Below, one piece after another: positions 1-8,509 of a stretch of 64,000 nt of DNA. Origin of the DNA: Bacillota bacterium (GTDB lineage: Bacteria; Bacillota; Clostridia; Christensenellales; SZUA-584); NCBI GenBank assembly GCA_023415915.1, contig JAEZIZ010000066.1, positions 7,120 to 71,119 of the forward strand, read 5' to 3'. The number at the start of each line of letters is the position of its first letter. The stretch's first letter is position 1. The notes under the pieces are model-generated. The model searched no databases, was not told the origin of the DNA, and saw nothing but the letters and a program-made list of their open reading frames with translations. A program made the position numbers and the translations under genes.

Positions 1-233
1 ATAAAATACGAATAGTTTGTAGTCAGGAAGTTGATTATCGTGCTCATCTCGCTGCCGGTACTGTCGCTCAAGGCATATCTGAGATAGGTCTCGTAGTCGT
101 CAAACCCCTTATTCGTCAGATAATTGTTCAGCCTGCTTTCAATAAGCGTACGCTTTTTGCTTAGATTTATGCCGTAATTCTCCTGTAAATAACCTGTAAG
201 CTGCTTGAACTCTTTGTCCTTGATTTGTATCAT
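1..233 (-). CDS. cheR: CheR chemotaxis methyltransferase, N-terminal part (cut by window edge)
   Basis: Only the first 77 codons are inside the window; the rest lies beyond base 1. The visible part is the all-helical CheR N-terminal domain: a Phe-Lys-Gln-Leu start, a Gly-Ile-Asn-Leu stretch, a Lys-Arg-Thr-Leu-Ile-Glu-Ser-Arg-Leu segment, and the TTNYSYF segment that comes just before the RE of the SAM domain in this family. CheR methylates glutamates of chemoreceptors with S-adenosylmethionine. The ATG at 233 has an AAGGTGA ribosome site about 5 bases upstream. It follows cheW in the same direction, so it probably ends the fliD-to-cheR chemotaxis run. Confidence 0.88.
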   Translation of the reverse strand, partial: MIQIKDKEFKQLTGYLQENYGINLSKKRTLIESRLNNYLTNKGFDDYETYLRYALSDSTGSEMSTIINFLTTNYSYF

Positions 234-337
234 GTATTGTCACCTTTATATGTTCATATAATAAAAGCAAATGCGTTTTTGGGCTAAGCGCCTGTATATT
301 GCCCAAAACCTGCCCGGCAGTTTTTTTATGCAATAAA

Positions 338-357
338 GGACAAAACAAGTTTTGTCC
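338..357 (-). terminator. possible weak terminator after cheW
   Basis: A 9-bp perfect stem (GGACAAAAC / GTTTTGTCC) with a 2-base loop is followed on the minus strand by TTTATT. The stem is AT-rich and the T-run is broken, so this is weak and may only attenuate read-through from cheW into cheR. Confidence 0.35.
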
Positions 358-406
358 CTCGTTTGATTAACCTATCTTTGTATTTTCTCTTGGGTCATAT
401 CAGCCT

Positions 407-898
407 CTATTCTATCTGCCCTATCTCCTGCGTTTCCCGTTCGTCAAACAGCTTGTTGACGTCGAGCAGTAGCTTGACGTTTCCGTCTATCTTGCCTATT
501 CCCTGTATGTACCTGTTGCGTATGCCTGTCCTCTCGCTCGGCGGAGGCACAACGTTTTCGTCGTCTATGGATATTACTTCGGATACCCTGTCCACTATGA
601 GTCCTACGATCATCTCCTGCGTGTCCACGACGACAATGCATGTCCTGTCGTTATACTCGATAGGCTCCTTGCCGAACTTAAGGCGCATATCTATAACGGG
701 AATTATCTTTCCGCGCAGATTTATTATGCCCTTGATGTAGTCCGCAACTTCGGGTATCTTCGTTACAGGCTGCATTCCGATTATCTCAGTGACGTATCTT
801 ATCTCGAGGCCAAAAACTTCCTCGCCAAGATTGAACGTAAGATACCTTCCGTGCTGAGTATCTTCATGTTTTTCCATCTCTTCATTCATAACTTCCAT
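407..898 (-). CDS. cheW: CheW chemotaxis coupling protein
   Basis: 163 residues, the usual length for a single-domain CheW. It couples chemoreceptors to the kinase CheA at the inner face of the membrane. Visible family features are the YLTFNLGEEVFGLEI opening strand, the VTEIIG segment, IINLRGKIIPVIDMR (the most conserved CheW block) and the C-terminal VKLLLDVNKLF. A strong AAGGAGG site sits 6 bases before the ATG at 898. It lies between a yaaR-type gene and cheR on the same strand. CheA is encoded on the other strand at 8.6-10.6 kb. Confidence 0.95.
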   Translation of the reverse strand: MEVMNEEMEKHEDTQHGRYLTFNLGEEVFGLEIRYVTEIIGMQPVTKIPEVADYIKGIINLRGKIIPVIDMRLKFGKEPIEYNDRTCIVVVDTQEMIVGLIVDRVSEVISIDDENVVPPPSERTGIRNRYIQGIGKIDGNVKLLLDVNKLFDERETQEIGQIE

Positions 899-933
899 GG
901 TCTTCCTCCTTGAACCGTTATATAAACGAGTAA

Positions 934-1386
934 TTACAGAAACATATCCACAAGCAAGCCCCTTATGTCGTCCACCATATTAAGAATCTTAATATTTTCT
1001 TCCTGCTGCTTGAGTATTTCCTGCGCCATATCGTCCAGCTTGCTGTTTACCCTTTTTATGATAGTCAGCATCTTATGCTTTCCGTTTACATCAAAAGCGC
1101 CGGTTTTTGAGCTCTGGTATGCGTTGCTTGCCGCTTCTCCCACAAGCTCGGCGATAAGCTGCCTGTATTTTAAAAAGCCGCATATATCCGCTTTCTTTTT
1201 CAGAGCTTCTCCCTGTTCGAATATCTTGCTTTTGAGGCCTTCAATATATTCCTTATATTGCGCGTCGTGCATATCAGTAAGCTGACGCTTGAATACAAGC
1301 TCAGTATCCAAATCGGCATGCTTTTCCTGTGTCGCACCCAAAGCCCGCGCTTCTTTTGAAATTGTCCCTATATCCGCGACTTTCAT
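934..1386 (-). CDS. YaaR family protein (DUF327)
   Basis: A 150-residue, mostly helical protein without signal peptide or membrane segment. The central FLKYRQLIAELVGEAASNAYQ region and the C-terminal Asn-Ser-Lys-Leu-Asp-Asp-Met through Asp-Asp-Ile-Arg-Gly-Leu-Leu-Val-Asp match the YaaR/DUF327 family as I know it. Members often sit next to flagellar genes in Clostridia and Thermotogae, and their biochemical role is not established. Here it lies between the flgN-like gene and cheW on the same strand, which supports a motility link. The start at 1386 has a TTGGAG site 9 bases upstream. Confidence 0.75.
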   Translation of the reverse strand: MKVADIGTISKEARALGATQEKHADLDTELVFKRQLTDMHDAQYKEYIEGLKSKIFEQGEALKKKADICGFLKYRQLIAELVGEAASNAYQSSKTGAFDVNGKHKMLTIIKRVNSKLDDMAQEILKQQEENIKILNMVDDIRGLLVDMFL

Positions 1387-1488
1387 TGTTTAATACTCCA
1401 AGACCTTATGACCTTTGCGCTATATAGATAACCATTTTTCTATACTCTAAAGCACCAACTTTGGCATTAATACAACAAATCTTACACA

Positions 1489-1881
1489 CTATTGTTTTTC
1501 GTCGATAAATACAGCGCTTTGTGCGTTACGATTGTAAGCGTCGAGCCCTTGCTTTTTTTGCCTTATGGCTTTTATCTGGCTGCCGTAGCTTTTCAGCTTT
1601 TCTTCGGAGAGTTCTCTTAAATCATTATTGGCCTGTACTATACGGCCGAATATCTGTTCGATATCTCTGCTTATTTCAATATCGGCCGGGCTCATTTCTT
1701 CCGAAGAGATTTTGCCAAGCTCGTCAACCTTGCGCATTATCAGTTCGCAAGATTGCAGCTCCCGGTCGAATTCATCTACATTGTCTTCTTCAAGCAGCCG
1801 CATGGCTTTATTGATTGTGCCGAGCAATTCTTCCAGCAGCGTCTTTTTTGCCTTAAGTATGTCGGTTATATTTCCACTCAT
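1489..1881 (-). CDS. FlgN-like flagellar export chaperone
   Basis: 130 residues, strongly helical and charged, with no membrane segment. Its length, its coiled-coil pattern (LLEELLGTINKAMRLLEEDNVDEF) and its position directly after fliS fit the FlgN/FliT group of small flagellar export chaperones, which hold hook-associated proteins before secretion. The ATG overlaps the fliS stop (ATGA), so the two are translationally coupled. Sequence similarity in this group is low, so the assignment rests mainly on context; a FliT-like protein is the alternative. Confidence 0.6.
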   Translation of the reverse strand: MSGNITDILKAKKTLLEELLGTINKAMRLLEEDNVDEFDRELQSCELIMRKVDELGKISSEEMSPADIEISRDIEQIFGRIVQANNDLRELSEEKLKSYGSQIKAIRQKKQGLDAYNRNAQSAVFIDEKQ

Positions 1882-2282
1882 TGTTCCATCTCGCTTAACT
1901 CATAAATCGGAGGCTTGTATTCCTTTTCCACCTTCACCCAGGTGTCGCGCAGGCTGCTGAGTATTTTCAGCAAAGGTTCTATCTTCTCAGCGTCTTTTGA
2001 AATGTTTATCCTTACTATCTCTTCGTATATAAACACATAAAGCGACAGCAGGTTTCTTGCTATCTCATACTTTAAGTCAAGAGAGGCCATCAACTCGTCA
2101 ATAATATCCTCGGCCTTTTTAAAGTTGTTGTTCGCGTCTTCATAATCCTTCTTCTCTATAGCCATGCGCGCAAGCTTCAGCCGTTTGATGCAGCCGTTGT
2201 AAAGCATGACTATAAGACCTACAGGACTCGCAGTAGTCACCTCCTGCGTCTTGTATTTTTCATAAGCATTTGCCATAACCAT
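1878..2282 (-). CDS. fliS: FliS flagellin export chaperone
   Basis: 134 residues, typical for FliS, which binds the C terminus of flagellin in the cytoplasm and prevents early polymerisation. Diagnostic segments are ANAYEKYKTQEV near the N terminus, the SPVGLIVMLYNGCIKRL helix, and the NISKDAEKIEPLLKILSSLRDTW block. The ATG at 2282 has a GAGGTGA site 9 bases upstream; an in-frame ATG at 2276 is the alternative. It follows fliD by about 30 bases and overlaps the flgN-like gene by 4 bases, the usual fliD-fliS order. Confidence 0.95.
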   Translation of the reverse strand: MVMANAYEKYKTQEVTTASPVGLIVMLYNGCIKRLKLARMAIEKKDYEDANNNFKKAEDIIDELMASLDLKYEIARNLLSLYVFIYEEIVRINISKDAEKIEPLLKILSSLRDTWVKVEKEYKPPIYELSEMEQ

Positions 2283-2314
2283 ATTTATATGTCACCTCGT
2301 TAAATATTGATCGA

Positions 2315-3799
2315 TCATGAAGACATTCCGGTAAACGTAGAAGAGAGCCAGGACTGCATGCTGTACATCTTTGATAAGGCCTGCTCCATTTTCGCGAACT
2401 TCCTCCACAAAGCGTCTTCCTTTACAGCCATTTTATCCACAAGATCTGCTTCGTAATCTTTGGAATCCTTGATAAGGTCGTCAAGGTTGTCCAGCGCAAC
2501 GTCCGTCGTTTCCTTTGTGTAAGCGAGCAGCGAATCGGAGATTCGCACTATAAGCCCTTTGTCTTCAAAGTTGTCCCCGTTGTTGAGAAATAGGCTTTTA
2601 ACCTTATCGGGATCTTCGGAGAGCGCTTTGCGCAGCTTTGTTTCGTCTATAGTGATCTTCCCGCCGTCGGAATAAATACCGGTGTTAAGCCCTATGCTCG
2701 ACGGTGATAGCCCCGTGTCGCCTACGTTCGTATAAAAAGCGCTTCTTAGCTTTGTAAGCAGGCCGGAGATATAAGAATCGCCATGCAGCAATCCGCTCTT
2801 TGCCTTCTCCTCCCAAAGCTTTATATCGTCTTCGCTCATTTCTTTCTTCTGAGTTTCCGTGAGGGGTGTATAACTCCGGTAGACTTTTTCTTTTATACGG
2901 TTCTGCAGGTCTTCCACGAGTTTGTTATATTCTTCTATAAAGCTCTTTATCTTGCCTATGGTAGTATCGAGGTCCTTGCTTACCGTAAATGTTATCGGAG
3001 CATCGGATTCAGCTTTAAGCGTATAGGTAATGCCGTCATATGTGAAAGTGTTGGACGAGTTCGTTACCTCTACTCCGTCAATAATGCAGACGGCGTCCTT
3101 TCCTTTATATTTATCCACACCCTCCGCTATACCGAACGCGCTGTTTTCCGAAGCGAACGCGTTCCCAGCGATATTTACGATATCTATCTTGCTCGAGCTG
3201 CCGGTGGTTGCCGACTGTATAGTGAAGCCTTTAGTAAGGCTGCTGAACGTCATCCTGACTCCCGCGCCGGATGTGTTTACCTTATTGAGCAGCTCGCCCA
3301 TCGTCGTATCTTCTGTAAATTCAAACGTCTTTCCGTTTATACTGAACGATATCTTACCGTCGACGAACTGGAAATCATTTTCCATATCGATCTCGGACAG
3401 CTTTGCATCGCTGCTGTACGCCGCGCCTTTAAACACATTAACGCTTTTAAGGCTGGGCGCGGTGGCAAGCTGTGAAATTTCACTTATCGTCAGGGTACAT
3501 TCGTTGGCGTAAGAAGAAGCCGAAATGCTCACCGCATCAGTTTGGGCGCTGAAATCGACTTTATAGTTTCTCAAGGCAGAATCGGACATCATGTTCGTGC
3601 TGGAGAGCACGCTCAAATATTTTGAACGGAAGCTGGCTATACTCTTGTTAACTTCCCTGTAAGCAGCCTCCTGCCATTCGTACTTTGTTCTCGTCTGGAA
3701 CTTTTTATCCAGCTTAGCCTGATATTTTAGCATTAAGCCTTTTACTATAGATTCGGTGTCAAGGCCCGACACCATTCCCGATATCCTGTTTACAGACAT
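2315..3799 (-). CDS. fliD: FliD flagellar filament cap protein
   Basis: About 494 residues. FliD caps the growing filament and guides flagellin assembly outside the cell. The N-terminal domain starts with RISGMVSGLDTESIV and covers roughly residues 1-105; the C-terminal domain runs from about 230 to 475, followed by a helical tail. No signal peptide, as expected for a substrate of the flagellar type III system. The open frame extends 7 codons upstream, but the ATG at 3799 is preferred because AGGAGG lies 8 bases before it at 3808-3813. A sigma-28-like promoter lies upstream at 3855-3882, as usual for late flagellar genes. Confidence 0.95.
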   Translation of the reverse strand: MSVNRISGMVSGLDTESIVKGLMLKYQAKLDKKFQTRTKYEWQEAAYREVNKSIASFRSKYLSVLSSTNMMSDSALRNYKVDFSAQTDAVSISASSYANECTLTISEISQLATAPSLKSVNVFKGAAYSSDAKLSEIDMENDFQFVDGKISFSINGKTFEFTEDTTMGELLNKVNTSGAGVRMTFSSLTKGFTIQSATTGSSSKIDIVNIAGNAFASENSAFGIAEGVDKYKGKDAVCIIDGVEVTNSSNTFTYDGITYTLKAESDAPITFTVSKDLDTTIGKIKSFIEEYNKLVEDLQNRIKEKVYRSYTPLTETQKKEMSEDDIKLWEEKAKSGLLHGDSYISGLLTKLRSAFYTNVGDTGLSPSSIGLNTGIYSDGGKITIDETKLRKALSEDPDKVKSLFLNNGDNFEDKGLIVRISDSLLAYTKETTDVALDNLDDLIKDSKDYEADLVDKMAVKEDALWRKFAKMEQALSKMYSMQSWLSSTFTGMSS

Positions 3800-3854
3800 G
3801 TCATCTTCCTCCTTTAACAACGCTTCAAAGAAGACATAAGCGTCCTTATAACAT

Positions 3855-3882
3855 ATATCGGTTTTTCAGGCGGTAAACTTTA
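3855..3882 (-). promoter_or_regulatory. candidate sigma-28 (FliA/SigD) promoter of fliD
   Basis: Read on the minus strand, TAAA at 3879-3882 and ACCGATAT at 3855-3862 are separated by 16 bases. The family consensus is TAAA, 15 bases, GCCGATAT. The -10 differs at one position and the spacing by one base. It lies 56 bases before the fliD ATG, a late flagellar gene normally under this sigma factor. Confidence 0.6.
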
Positions 3883-3944
3883 CTATAATGTCATTTAAAA
3901 TTCGTCCGATTTTTTACATTATTTTAAATATTATTACAATGCCA

Positions 3945-4850
3945 TTATATATGCGCAAAGTATGAAACTTTAGAGAGGCTGGAGTTATATATTTGCGTTA
4001 TAGGCCGGTAGCTTGTCAACCGCCTGCCTGCCTGTGCTATTGTAACCCCGCGCTTTGCGTCGTATACTCCGTCCCTGGACGGGCAAACCATCTGTACATG
4101 CCCGTGAGCGCCGTTCCTGTATAGCGCAGTAACTACGGGATGGCCTTCATTTGCAAGCTGCTGCGCTTTCTCGGGAGTTACTTCGGTCCAGCCGTATTGG
4201 CTTCCGTATTTGTGCAGCCAGTTATACATGGCGTTAGCGTTCATCTGATTTGCCCCTTTATCGCCGTACGACATTGGAACTCCAGTTTTTGCGTCATAAT
4301 AATGCGGTATTTCCGCGCCCATGGCGCTTGTTACATCCCATACGAATATGTTGCAGTATGTGCCGCCGTCAGGCTGATAACGTTCGTTCGTTTCGACGTT
4401 GAACTGGTTTATCACCGCAGTATACAGCGCGGCCGAACGGTTGCCCGGGTTGCTCGTTATTGCTGGCTGAGCGGGTTTGGAGGGATTCGCGGGAATAATC
4501 CCTTCTCCCTGCTTTGCATACACCTTTGCAGCCGCGGCGGTACTTGCATACGGGTTCGTTATGCCGGTAAGCGGTATTGAACCGTCGCCGTATAGAGCGC
4601 TGCAAAGGCTTAGCAGCATCAAATTAGAGCTGTTGTTTAATCCTGAGTTTAACAGACAAGACAGCAGAGCGTACGTTGAGCTCGTATCCGGCAGAAACGA
4701 CTGATTATCGTTCCTGGCGTCATCGCCGTCGCTAAGCGCTTCGAGCAGCATTGTGCTGAACGCGCTCGACGTATTTCCGGCCGCTCCATATGCCGATGAT
4801 GCATTATTAAGCAAAGCTGTCCGCATTACGTCGTTTACGCTTATAGACAT
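3945..4850 (-). CDS. putative flagellar-cluster peptidoglycan hydrolase (Cys/His peptidase fold)
   Basis: 301 residues with no signal peptide. Residues 1-110 are Ser/Ala/Asn-rich and low in complexity; the C-terminal half (about 140-280) looks like a papain-type (CHAP/NlpC-like) domain. It has Cys166 in the TYCNIF context at the start of a helix, His251 in HGHVQMV, and an alternating Trp/Tyr-rich core. That is the Cys-His arrangement of amidases or endopeptidases acting on peptidoglycan. It sits 6 bases after flhX in the flagellar operon and lacks a Sec signal, so it may leave through the flagellar exporter and open the wall for the rod, the job FlgJ does in Proteobacteria. The role is inferred. 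Confidence 0.55.
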   Translation of the reverse strand: MSISVNDVMRTALLNNASSAYGAAGNTSSAFSTMLLEALSDGDDARNDNQSFLPDTSSTYALLSCLLNSGLNNSSNLMLLSLCSALYGDGSIPLTGITNPYASTAAAAKVYAKQGEGIIPANPSKPAQPAITSNPGNRSAALYTAVINQFNVETNERYQPDGGTYCNIFVWDVTSAMGAEIPHYYDAKTGVPMSYGDKGANQMNANAMYNWLHKYGSQYGWTEVTPEKAQQLANEGHPVVTALYRNGAHGHVQMVCPSRDGVYDAKRGVTIAQAGRRLTSYRPITQIYNSSLSKVSYFAHI

Positions 4851-4856
4851 GTCTTG

Positions 4857-5171
4857 TTATCCTTTCGTCTTTTCCAATCCGAATTTCGATTTACGTTCGT
4901 TATCCAAACCGGATACGAACACCAATATTTCGGCTACCGCCTTATAAAGCTGTTCGGGGATCTCGTCGCCCACGCTTAGCTTGTGCAGTACGGGAGCCAG
5001 TTTGCTGTCTTTCACGACCTTGATATTGTTTTCCTGCGCCGCCTGAACCATGTTTTGCGCTACATATCCTTTTCCGAGCGCGACAACCTGCGGCGCGCTG
5101 TCCTTCTTTGCGTCGTACTTCAGCGCTGCCGCGAGTGCTTCTTCATTCTCATGTCCTTCATATTCTCTCAT
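4857..5171 (-). CDS. FlhB C-terminal-like protein (FlhX/YlqH type)
   Basis: 104 residues matching only the cytoplasmic C-terminal domain of the exporter gate FlhB: AAALKYD, APQVVALGKGYVAQNM, NNIKVVKDSKLAPVLHKL and VGDEIPEQLYKAVAEIL. The four membrane helices of full FlhB are absent and the autocleavage NPTH motif is replaced (KKDSAP). Short paralogues of this kind, such as B. subtilis YlqH, commonly follow a FliK-like gene. It may stand in for or modulate FlhB in substrate switching. Its ATG overlaps the stop of the upstream fliK-like gene by 4 bases. Confidence 0.85.
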   Translation of the reverse strand: MREYEGHENEEALAAALKYDAKKDSAPQVVALGKGYVAQNMVQAAQENNIKVVKDSKLAPVLHKLSVGDEIPEQLYKAVAEILVFVSGLDNERKSKFGLEKTKG

Positions 5172-6811
5172 ACATGCACGTCTATGTTCCCGGAGCTCAC
5201 GCCCGCGTCGGGTATCAGCACTCCTCCCGCGTTAAGTACGTTCGTCCTTGTTTCCAATCCGGTTATCTTAAGGCTTTTCAATATGTAACCCGCATTTTCC
5301 AACGCCTTTGAAAGAGCCTTAGATCTCTTTATTATCTCGGGCTGTATTTCCTTTTGCTCAAGGCGGAATTCCACCGACAAGTTTTTACCTGATGTCTTCA
5401 GCAGCGTTTCAACGCGCCCGATATGCTGCGTGTCCAGCGCTATGAGTACGGTAAGCCCTTCCTCGCCGGCCTCTTTCTGGTTGCGTTTACGCCGGTAAAC
5501 ATACAGCTCAGCTGTTCTTTCCGCTCCGTTTTTGAGCATGAACGGTATCTGTATGCAGTCAAAGCGCTTTGCTTCGGCCAGCAGCTCGAGTTGTTTTTGG
5601 GCCTGGTCCGCTTTTTGCAAAATCCCTACATCCTGTTTATCGGCATGCTGCAATAAAAGCTTTAGTTCGCCAAGTTTATCGGGTATATCCAGTACTGCTT
5701 TTTTAAACTCCGCGCCCGTCTGTTTATCCGGCTTGCAAAACAAATCCAATATCTTGTCTGTAATTTCTTTTTTGTTAACATGACGGTGCTCTCTGTCCAT
5801 TTCCGGTGATAGATGTTTAAGCGCCGCAATGTCCTTTCCTGGCGGCGCGTTGTCGGCGGCCCGTTTCCCGTCAGTCAACTTTTCTTTCGTTAAATATATA
5901 TCTTCATTTAATATAACCTGCTGCGCCCCGCCTGAAACCTTATTCTGTAAAACGCCCGTCTGCTCAGCGGGAATCTGTGCGTCCGCAGCGCCCGCCTGCT
6001 CTCCTGCCTGCCCGATGTTTGAAGGAGTCTTAAGCTGTGCGGCATCGGTATTGAGAGGCAAAACGCCGGCTGCGTCCGTCCCGCCCTCGGAGCCCGCTGC
6101 TATGTGTTCTGCCGCGGCGCTTATTTGGGCGGCATCCGCGCCCTTAGTAGCCATCGGCAGGTCTGTTTGACCAGGCTTTTGGGCAGTCTGCTTTCCCGCT
6201 ATATCCGCCCGAGCCGTGTTTTCTTCTATAATATAATTCACCTCAGTGTTCTGCGCTCCGGGCGTTGCTTGCATAGCCTCCGGTCCAGAAGCCGCAGTTT
6301 CTTGTGCGGACGCATTGAGGCTTACCAATCCTGACACAATGCCGGTGAGCAGCGCGCCTAAATTAGAATCTCCTCTAACGATCTGCGCAAGCGCCGCTAT
6401 GTTTTCGGGCGTGCGTGGAATATTATTCTCAATAAGGAAAGCCGCGGCTTTTGGGTCGAGCCCGGGGTTCGCTTTAATTGTCGCGAGCGTACCGGGAATA
6501 TTATTACGAGCCGAAGCAATAGAATCGTTTTGCTTGTTTGAAGATTCAACGTCCAGAAGGTGCAGCACATACCCCGAGCCGTTCTTGTTAGCGGCCACCT
6601 CTACTATATCGCCTTCCGAAAGCCCCAGCTCGCTTTGCATAAGAGCCATAAAGAGTTTGCCTTCATTATTTTTAAGCATGACCTTATCGCCCTGTATGTT
6701 TTCTACACGGGCAATAAGTATCTGGCCTTCGGTGAATTTTGGAGCCATATACTCGGAAATTATATGTACCTGTTCGACCTCTTTTATCTGGCCGATGTTT
6801 TCAATCTTCAT
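5168..6811 (-). CDS. FliK-like flagellar hook-length control protein
   Basis: 547 residues. The long middle (about 130-370) is Ala/Gln/Gly/Pro-rich and unstructured, as in FliK. The C-terminal ~150 residues (IQIPFMLKNGAERTAELYVY, then LTVLIALDTQHIGRVETLL and NLSVEFRLEQKEI) match the Flg_hook/FliK C-terminal fold. Gene order fliK-like then flhX with a 4-base overlap copies the ylqG-ylqH pair of Bacillus, so it may be the YlqG-type relative rather than the main FliK. A sigma-28-like promoter lies about 75 bases upstream. Confidence 0.7.
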   Translation of the reverse strand: MKIENIGQIKEVEQVHIISEYMAPKFTEGQILIARVENIQGDKVMLKNNEGKLFMALMQSELGLSEGDIVEVAANKNGSGYVLHLLDVESSNKQNDSIASARNNIPGTLATIKANPGLDPKAAAFLIENNIPRTPENIAALAQIVRGDSNLGALLTGIVSGLVSLNASAQETAASGPEAMQATPGAQNTEVNYIIEENTARADIAGKQTAQKPGQTDLPMATKGADAAQISAAAEHIAAGSEGGTDAAGVLPLNTDAAQLKTPSNIGQAGEQAGAADAQIPAEQTGVLQNKVSGGAQQVILNEDIYLTKEKLTDGKRAADNAPPGKDIAALKHLSPEMDREHRHVNKKEITDKILDLFCKPDKQTGAEFKKAVLDIPDKLGELKLLLQHADKQDVGILQKADQAQKQLELLAEAKRFDCIQIPFMLKNGAERTAELYVYRRKRNQKEAGEEGLTVLIALDTQHIGRVETLLKTSGKNLSVEFRLEQKEIQPEIIKRSKALSKALENAGYILKSLKITGLETRTNVLNAGGVLIPDAGVSSGNIDVHV

Positions 6812-6884
6812 TGTAAGTTTTTCCTAATCTCACTTAAATTTCTGGGAGCTCCGTTGGATGCAGCGCAATAGAGGTCTATATTAT

Positions 6885-6910
6885 TTATCGGTTTTTATAA
6901 AAAGGATTAA
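6885..6910 (-). promoter_or_regulatory. candidate sigma-28 promoter upstream of the fliK-like gene
   Basis: On the minus strand TTAA (6907-6910) is followed after 14 bases by ACCGATAA (6885-6892), close to the sigma-28 pattern and sharing the ACCGATA core with the fliD candidate. It lies in the 190-bp divergent space between this operon and cheC. Confidence 0.35.
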
Positions 6911-6997
6911 ATAGTTTTTGAAAATGTTTCGATATATAAATTAGCCGTTGAAACGGAAAAGCGTGTAATAAACCGGCGTCCAATTCTATTATCGAGT

Positions 6998-7627
6998 GTG
7001 AGGGGCATGTTCGATCTAAATAAACTAAACAATAATCAACTGGACTTTTTCAGGGAGCTTGAGAACATAGGCGCAAGCCATGCGGCTACCGCACTATCGT
7101 TAATGCTCTCCCATGACGTCGCAATACGCGTGCCTCGGGCGCAGTTCTGCGAATACGGCCAGATATGCGAAATACTGAATGGGCCTGAAAATGTGGTTGC
7201 GGGTTTATTGGTGGAAATATGCGGGGACTTAAACGGCTTTATACTTTTGGTAATGGATGAGGAAGACTCGCGCAGGATAGCGGATACGATGCTGCAGGGC
7301 GTGGCGGACGGTATGCCGGAACCCGAGAAACAGGAGATGCTGATATCGGCTATCAAAGAACTGGCAAACATACTCGTCAGTTCATATGTAAACGCGATAT
7401 CCCAGCTGACCGGGCTGACAATAGACGTTTCCGTACCCGATGTTGTTTTTGACATGGCCGGCGCCGTTATGAATCTTCTTGCGGTTGCGTATGGGGACAT
7501 CTGCGACAGCGTCATGTTCATGGAGACGGAGTTTCAGGACAATGAGCAGAGTATATTCGGCCATTTCTTCCTGATTCCCGATTTGGAATCATACAAGACG
7601 TTAATAAGCAAGATGGAAGCTTTCTGA
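6998..7627 (+). CDS. cheC: CheC chemotaxis phosphatase
   Basis: 209 residues, the size of a two-site CheC. CheC dephosphorylates CheY-P and is stimulated by CheD. Both copies of the phosphatase signature (Asp/Ser, 3 residues, Glu, 2 residues, Asn) are visible: DFFRELEN near residue 16 and SAIKELAN near residue 116. The usual Gly-Asn-Ala after the first Asn-Ile-Gly is Ser-His-Ala here. Start choice is open: GTG at 6998 or ATG at 7007; the GTGAGGGG between them is very close to the ATG. cheD follows after one base, the normal CheC-CheD partnership. Confidence 0.9.
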   Translation: MRGMFDLNKLNNNQLDFFRELENIGASHAATALSLMLSHDVAIRVPRAQFCEYGQICEILNGPENVVAGLLVEICGDLNGFILLVMDEEDSRRIADTMLQGVADGMPEPEKQEMLISAIKELANILVSSYVNAISQLTGLTIDVSVPDVVFDMAGAVMNLLAVAYGDICDSVMFMETEFQDNEQSIFGHFFLIPDLESYKTLISKMEAF

Positions 7628-7628
7628 C

Positions 7629-8114
7629 ATGAAGACAATTACGTTAGGTATCGCCGAGTCGCGGATAGCCCAATCGCCCGACAAGCTGGTGACTCTGGGC
7701 CTTGGTTCATGCGTGGGTTTGGTGATTTACGACCCCGTGAGCAAGATAAGCGGGATGATTCATATAATGCTTCCCACCGCTCCGAAAGGAATGGTGGTAA
7801 CGAACAAATGCAAATATGCCGATACAGGTATTATAGAGCTCATACGCCTGCTCACCGTACAGGGCGCGCTGCGCTCAAGGCTGGTAGCGAAGGCTGCCGG
7901 AGGAGCGCATATGTTCAACGCTTCTTATAATAACGATGTTATAAACGTCGGGCAGAGGAATATGGAGATGTGCTATAAAGTTCTCAAGGAAAGCGCCATC
8001 GCTCTAATTGCCGAGGACACCGGCGGCAGCAGCGGGAGATCGATTGAATTTTGCTGTGAAACCAGTACGCTTGAAGTCCGTACCGTTTCACCGAGAAGCA
8101 TACGGGTTATATGA
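7629..8114 (+). CDS. cheD: CheD chemoreceptor glutamine deamidase
   Basis: 161 residues, standard length. CheD deamidates chemoreceptor glutamines and binds CheC. The catalytic Cys is in LGLGSCVGL and the His follows in GMIHIMLP; the family YADTGI and AAGGAHMF segments are present. The ATG is one base after the cheC stop, so the two are coupled. It belongs to the cheC-cheD-cheY-cheA run. Confidence 0.95.
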   Translation: MKTITLGIAESRIAQSPDKLVTLGLGSCVGLVIYDPVSKISGMIHIMLPTAPKGMVVTNKCKYADTGIIELIRLLTVQGALRSRLVAKAAGGAHMFNASYNNDVINVGQRNMEMCYKVLKESAIALIAEDTGGSSGRSIEFCCETSTLEVRTVSPRSIRVI

Positions 8115-8152
8115 CAAGTTGACATACAGTTTATATTAACTAGGAGGGTAAT

Positions 8153-8509
8153 ATGAAAAGGGTGTTGATTGTAGACGACGCCGCATTCATGAGAGTATCA
8201 ATTAAAAACATGCTCAGCAAGCACGGATACGAAGTGGTCGGCGAAGCGGAGAACGGTAAGGTTGCGATAACTAAATATCAGGAGCTGTCTCCCGACATCG
8301 TTACTATGGACATAACGATGCCGGAGATGGATGGTCTTACAAGTATCAAGAAGATACTTGCCATAAATCCTTCCGCCAATATCATAATGATATCCGCTAT
8401 GGGACAGGAGAGCATGGTTAGGGAGGCTGTGCTTTCAGGCGCGAAAGGGTTTATCGTTAAGCCGTTTAAAGAAGATGCAATAGTAGCGGCTTTGAATAAC
8501 CTGCATTAA
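8153..8509 (+). CDS. cheY: CheY response regulator
   Basis: 118 residues, a single receiver domain. Conserved acidic pair Asp-Asp in VLIVDDAAFMR, phospho-acceptor Asp in VTMDITMPEMDG (about residue 54), Ser/Thr in IIMISAMG and Lys in FIVKPF. Phosphorylated CheY binds the flagellar switch. AGGAGGG lies just upstream of the ATG at 8153. It is placed between cheD and cheA, so its kinase and phosphatase are co-transcribed. Confidence 0.95.
   Translation: MKRVLIVDDAAFMRVSIKNMLSKHGYEVVGEAENGKVAITKYQELSPDIVTMDITMPEMDGLTSIKKILAINPSANIIMISAMGQESMVREAVLSGAKGFIVKPFKEDAIVAALNNLH

Noticed and set aside
139..348. 69-residue minus-strand frame at the window start
   Set aside because: The frame encoding the CheR N terminus overlaps it in a different register and has the ribosome site and family match.
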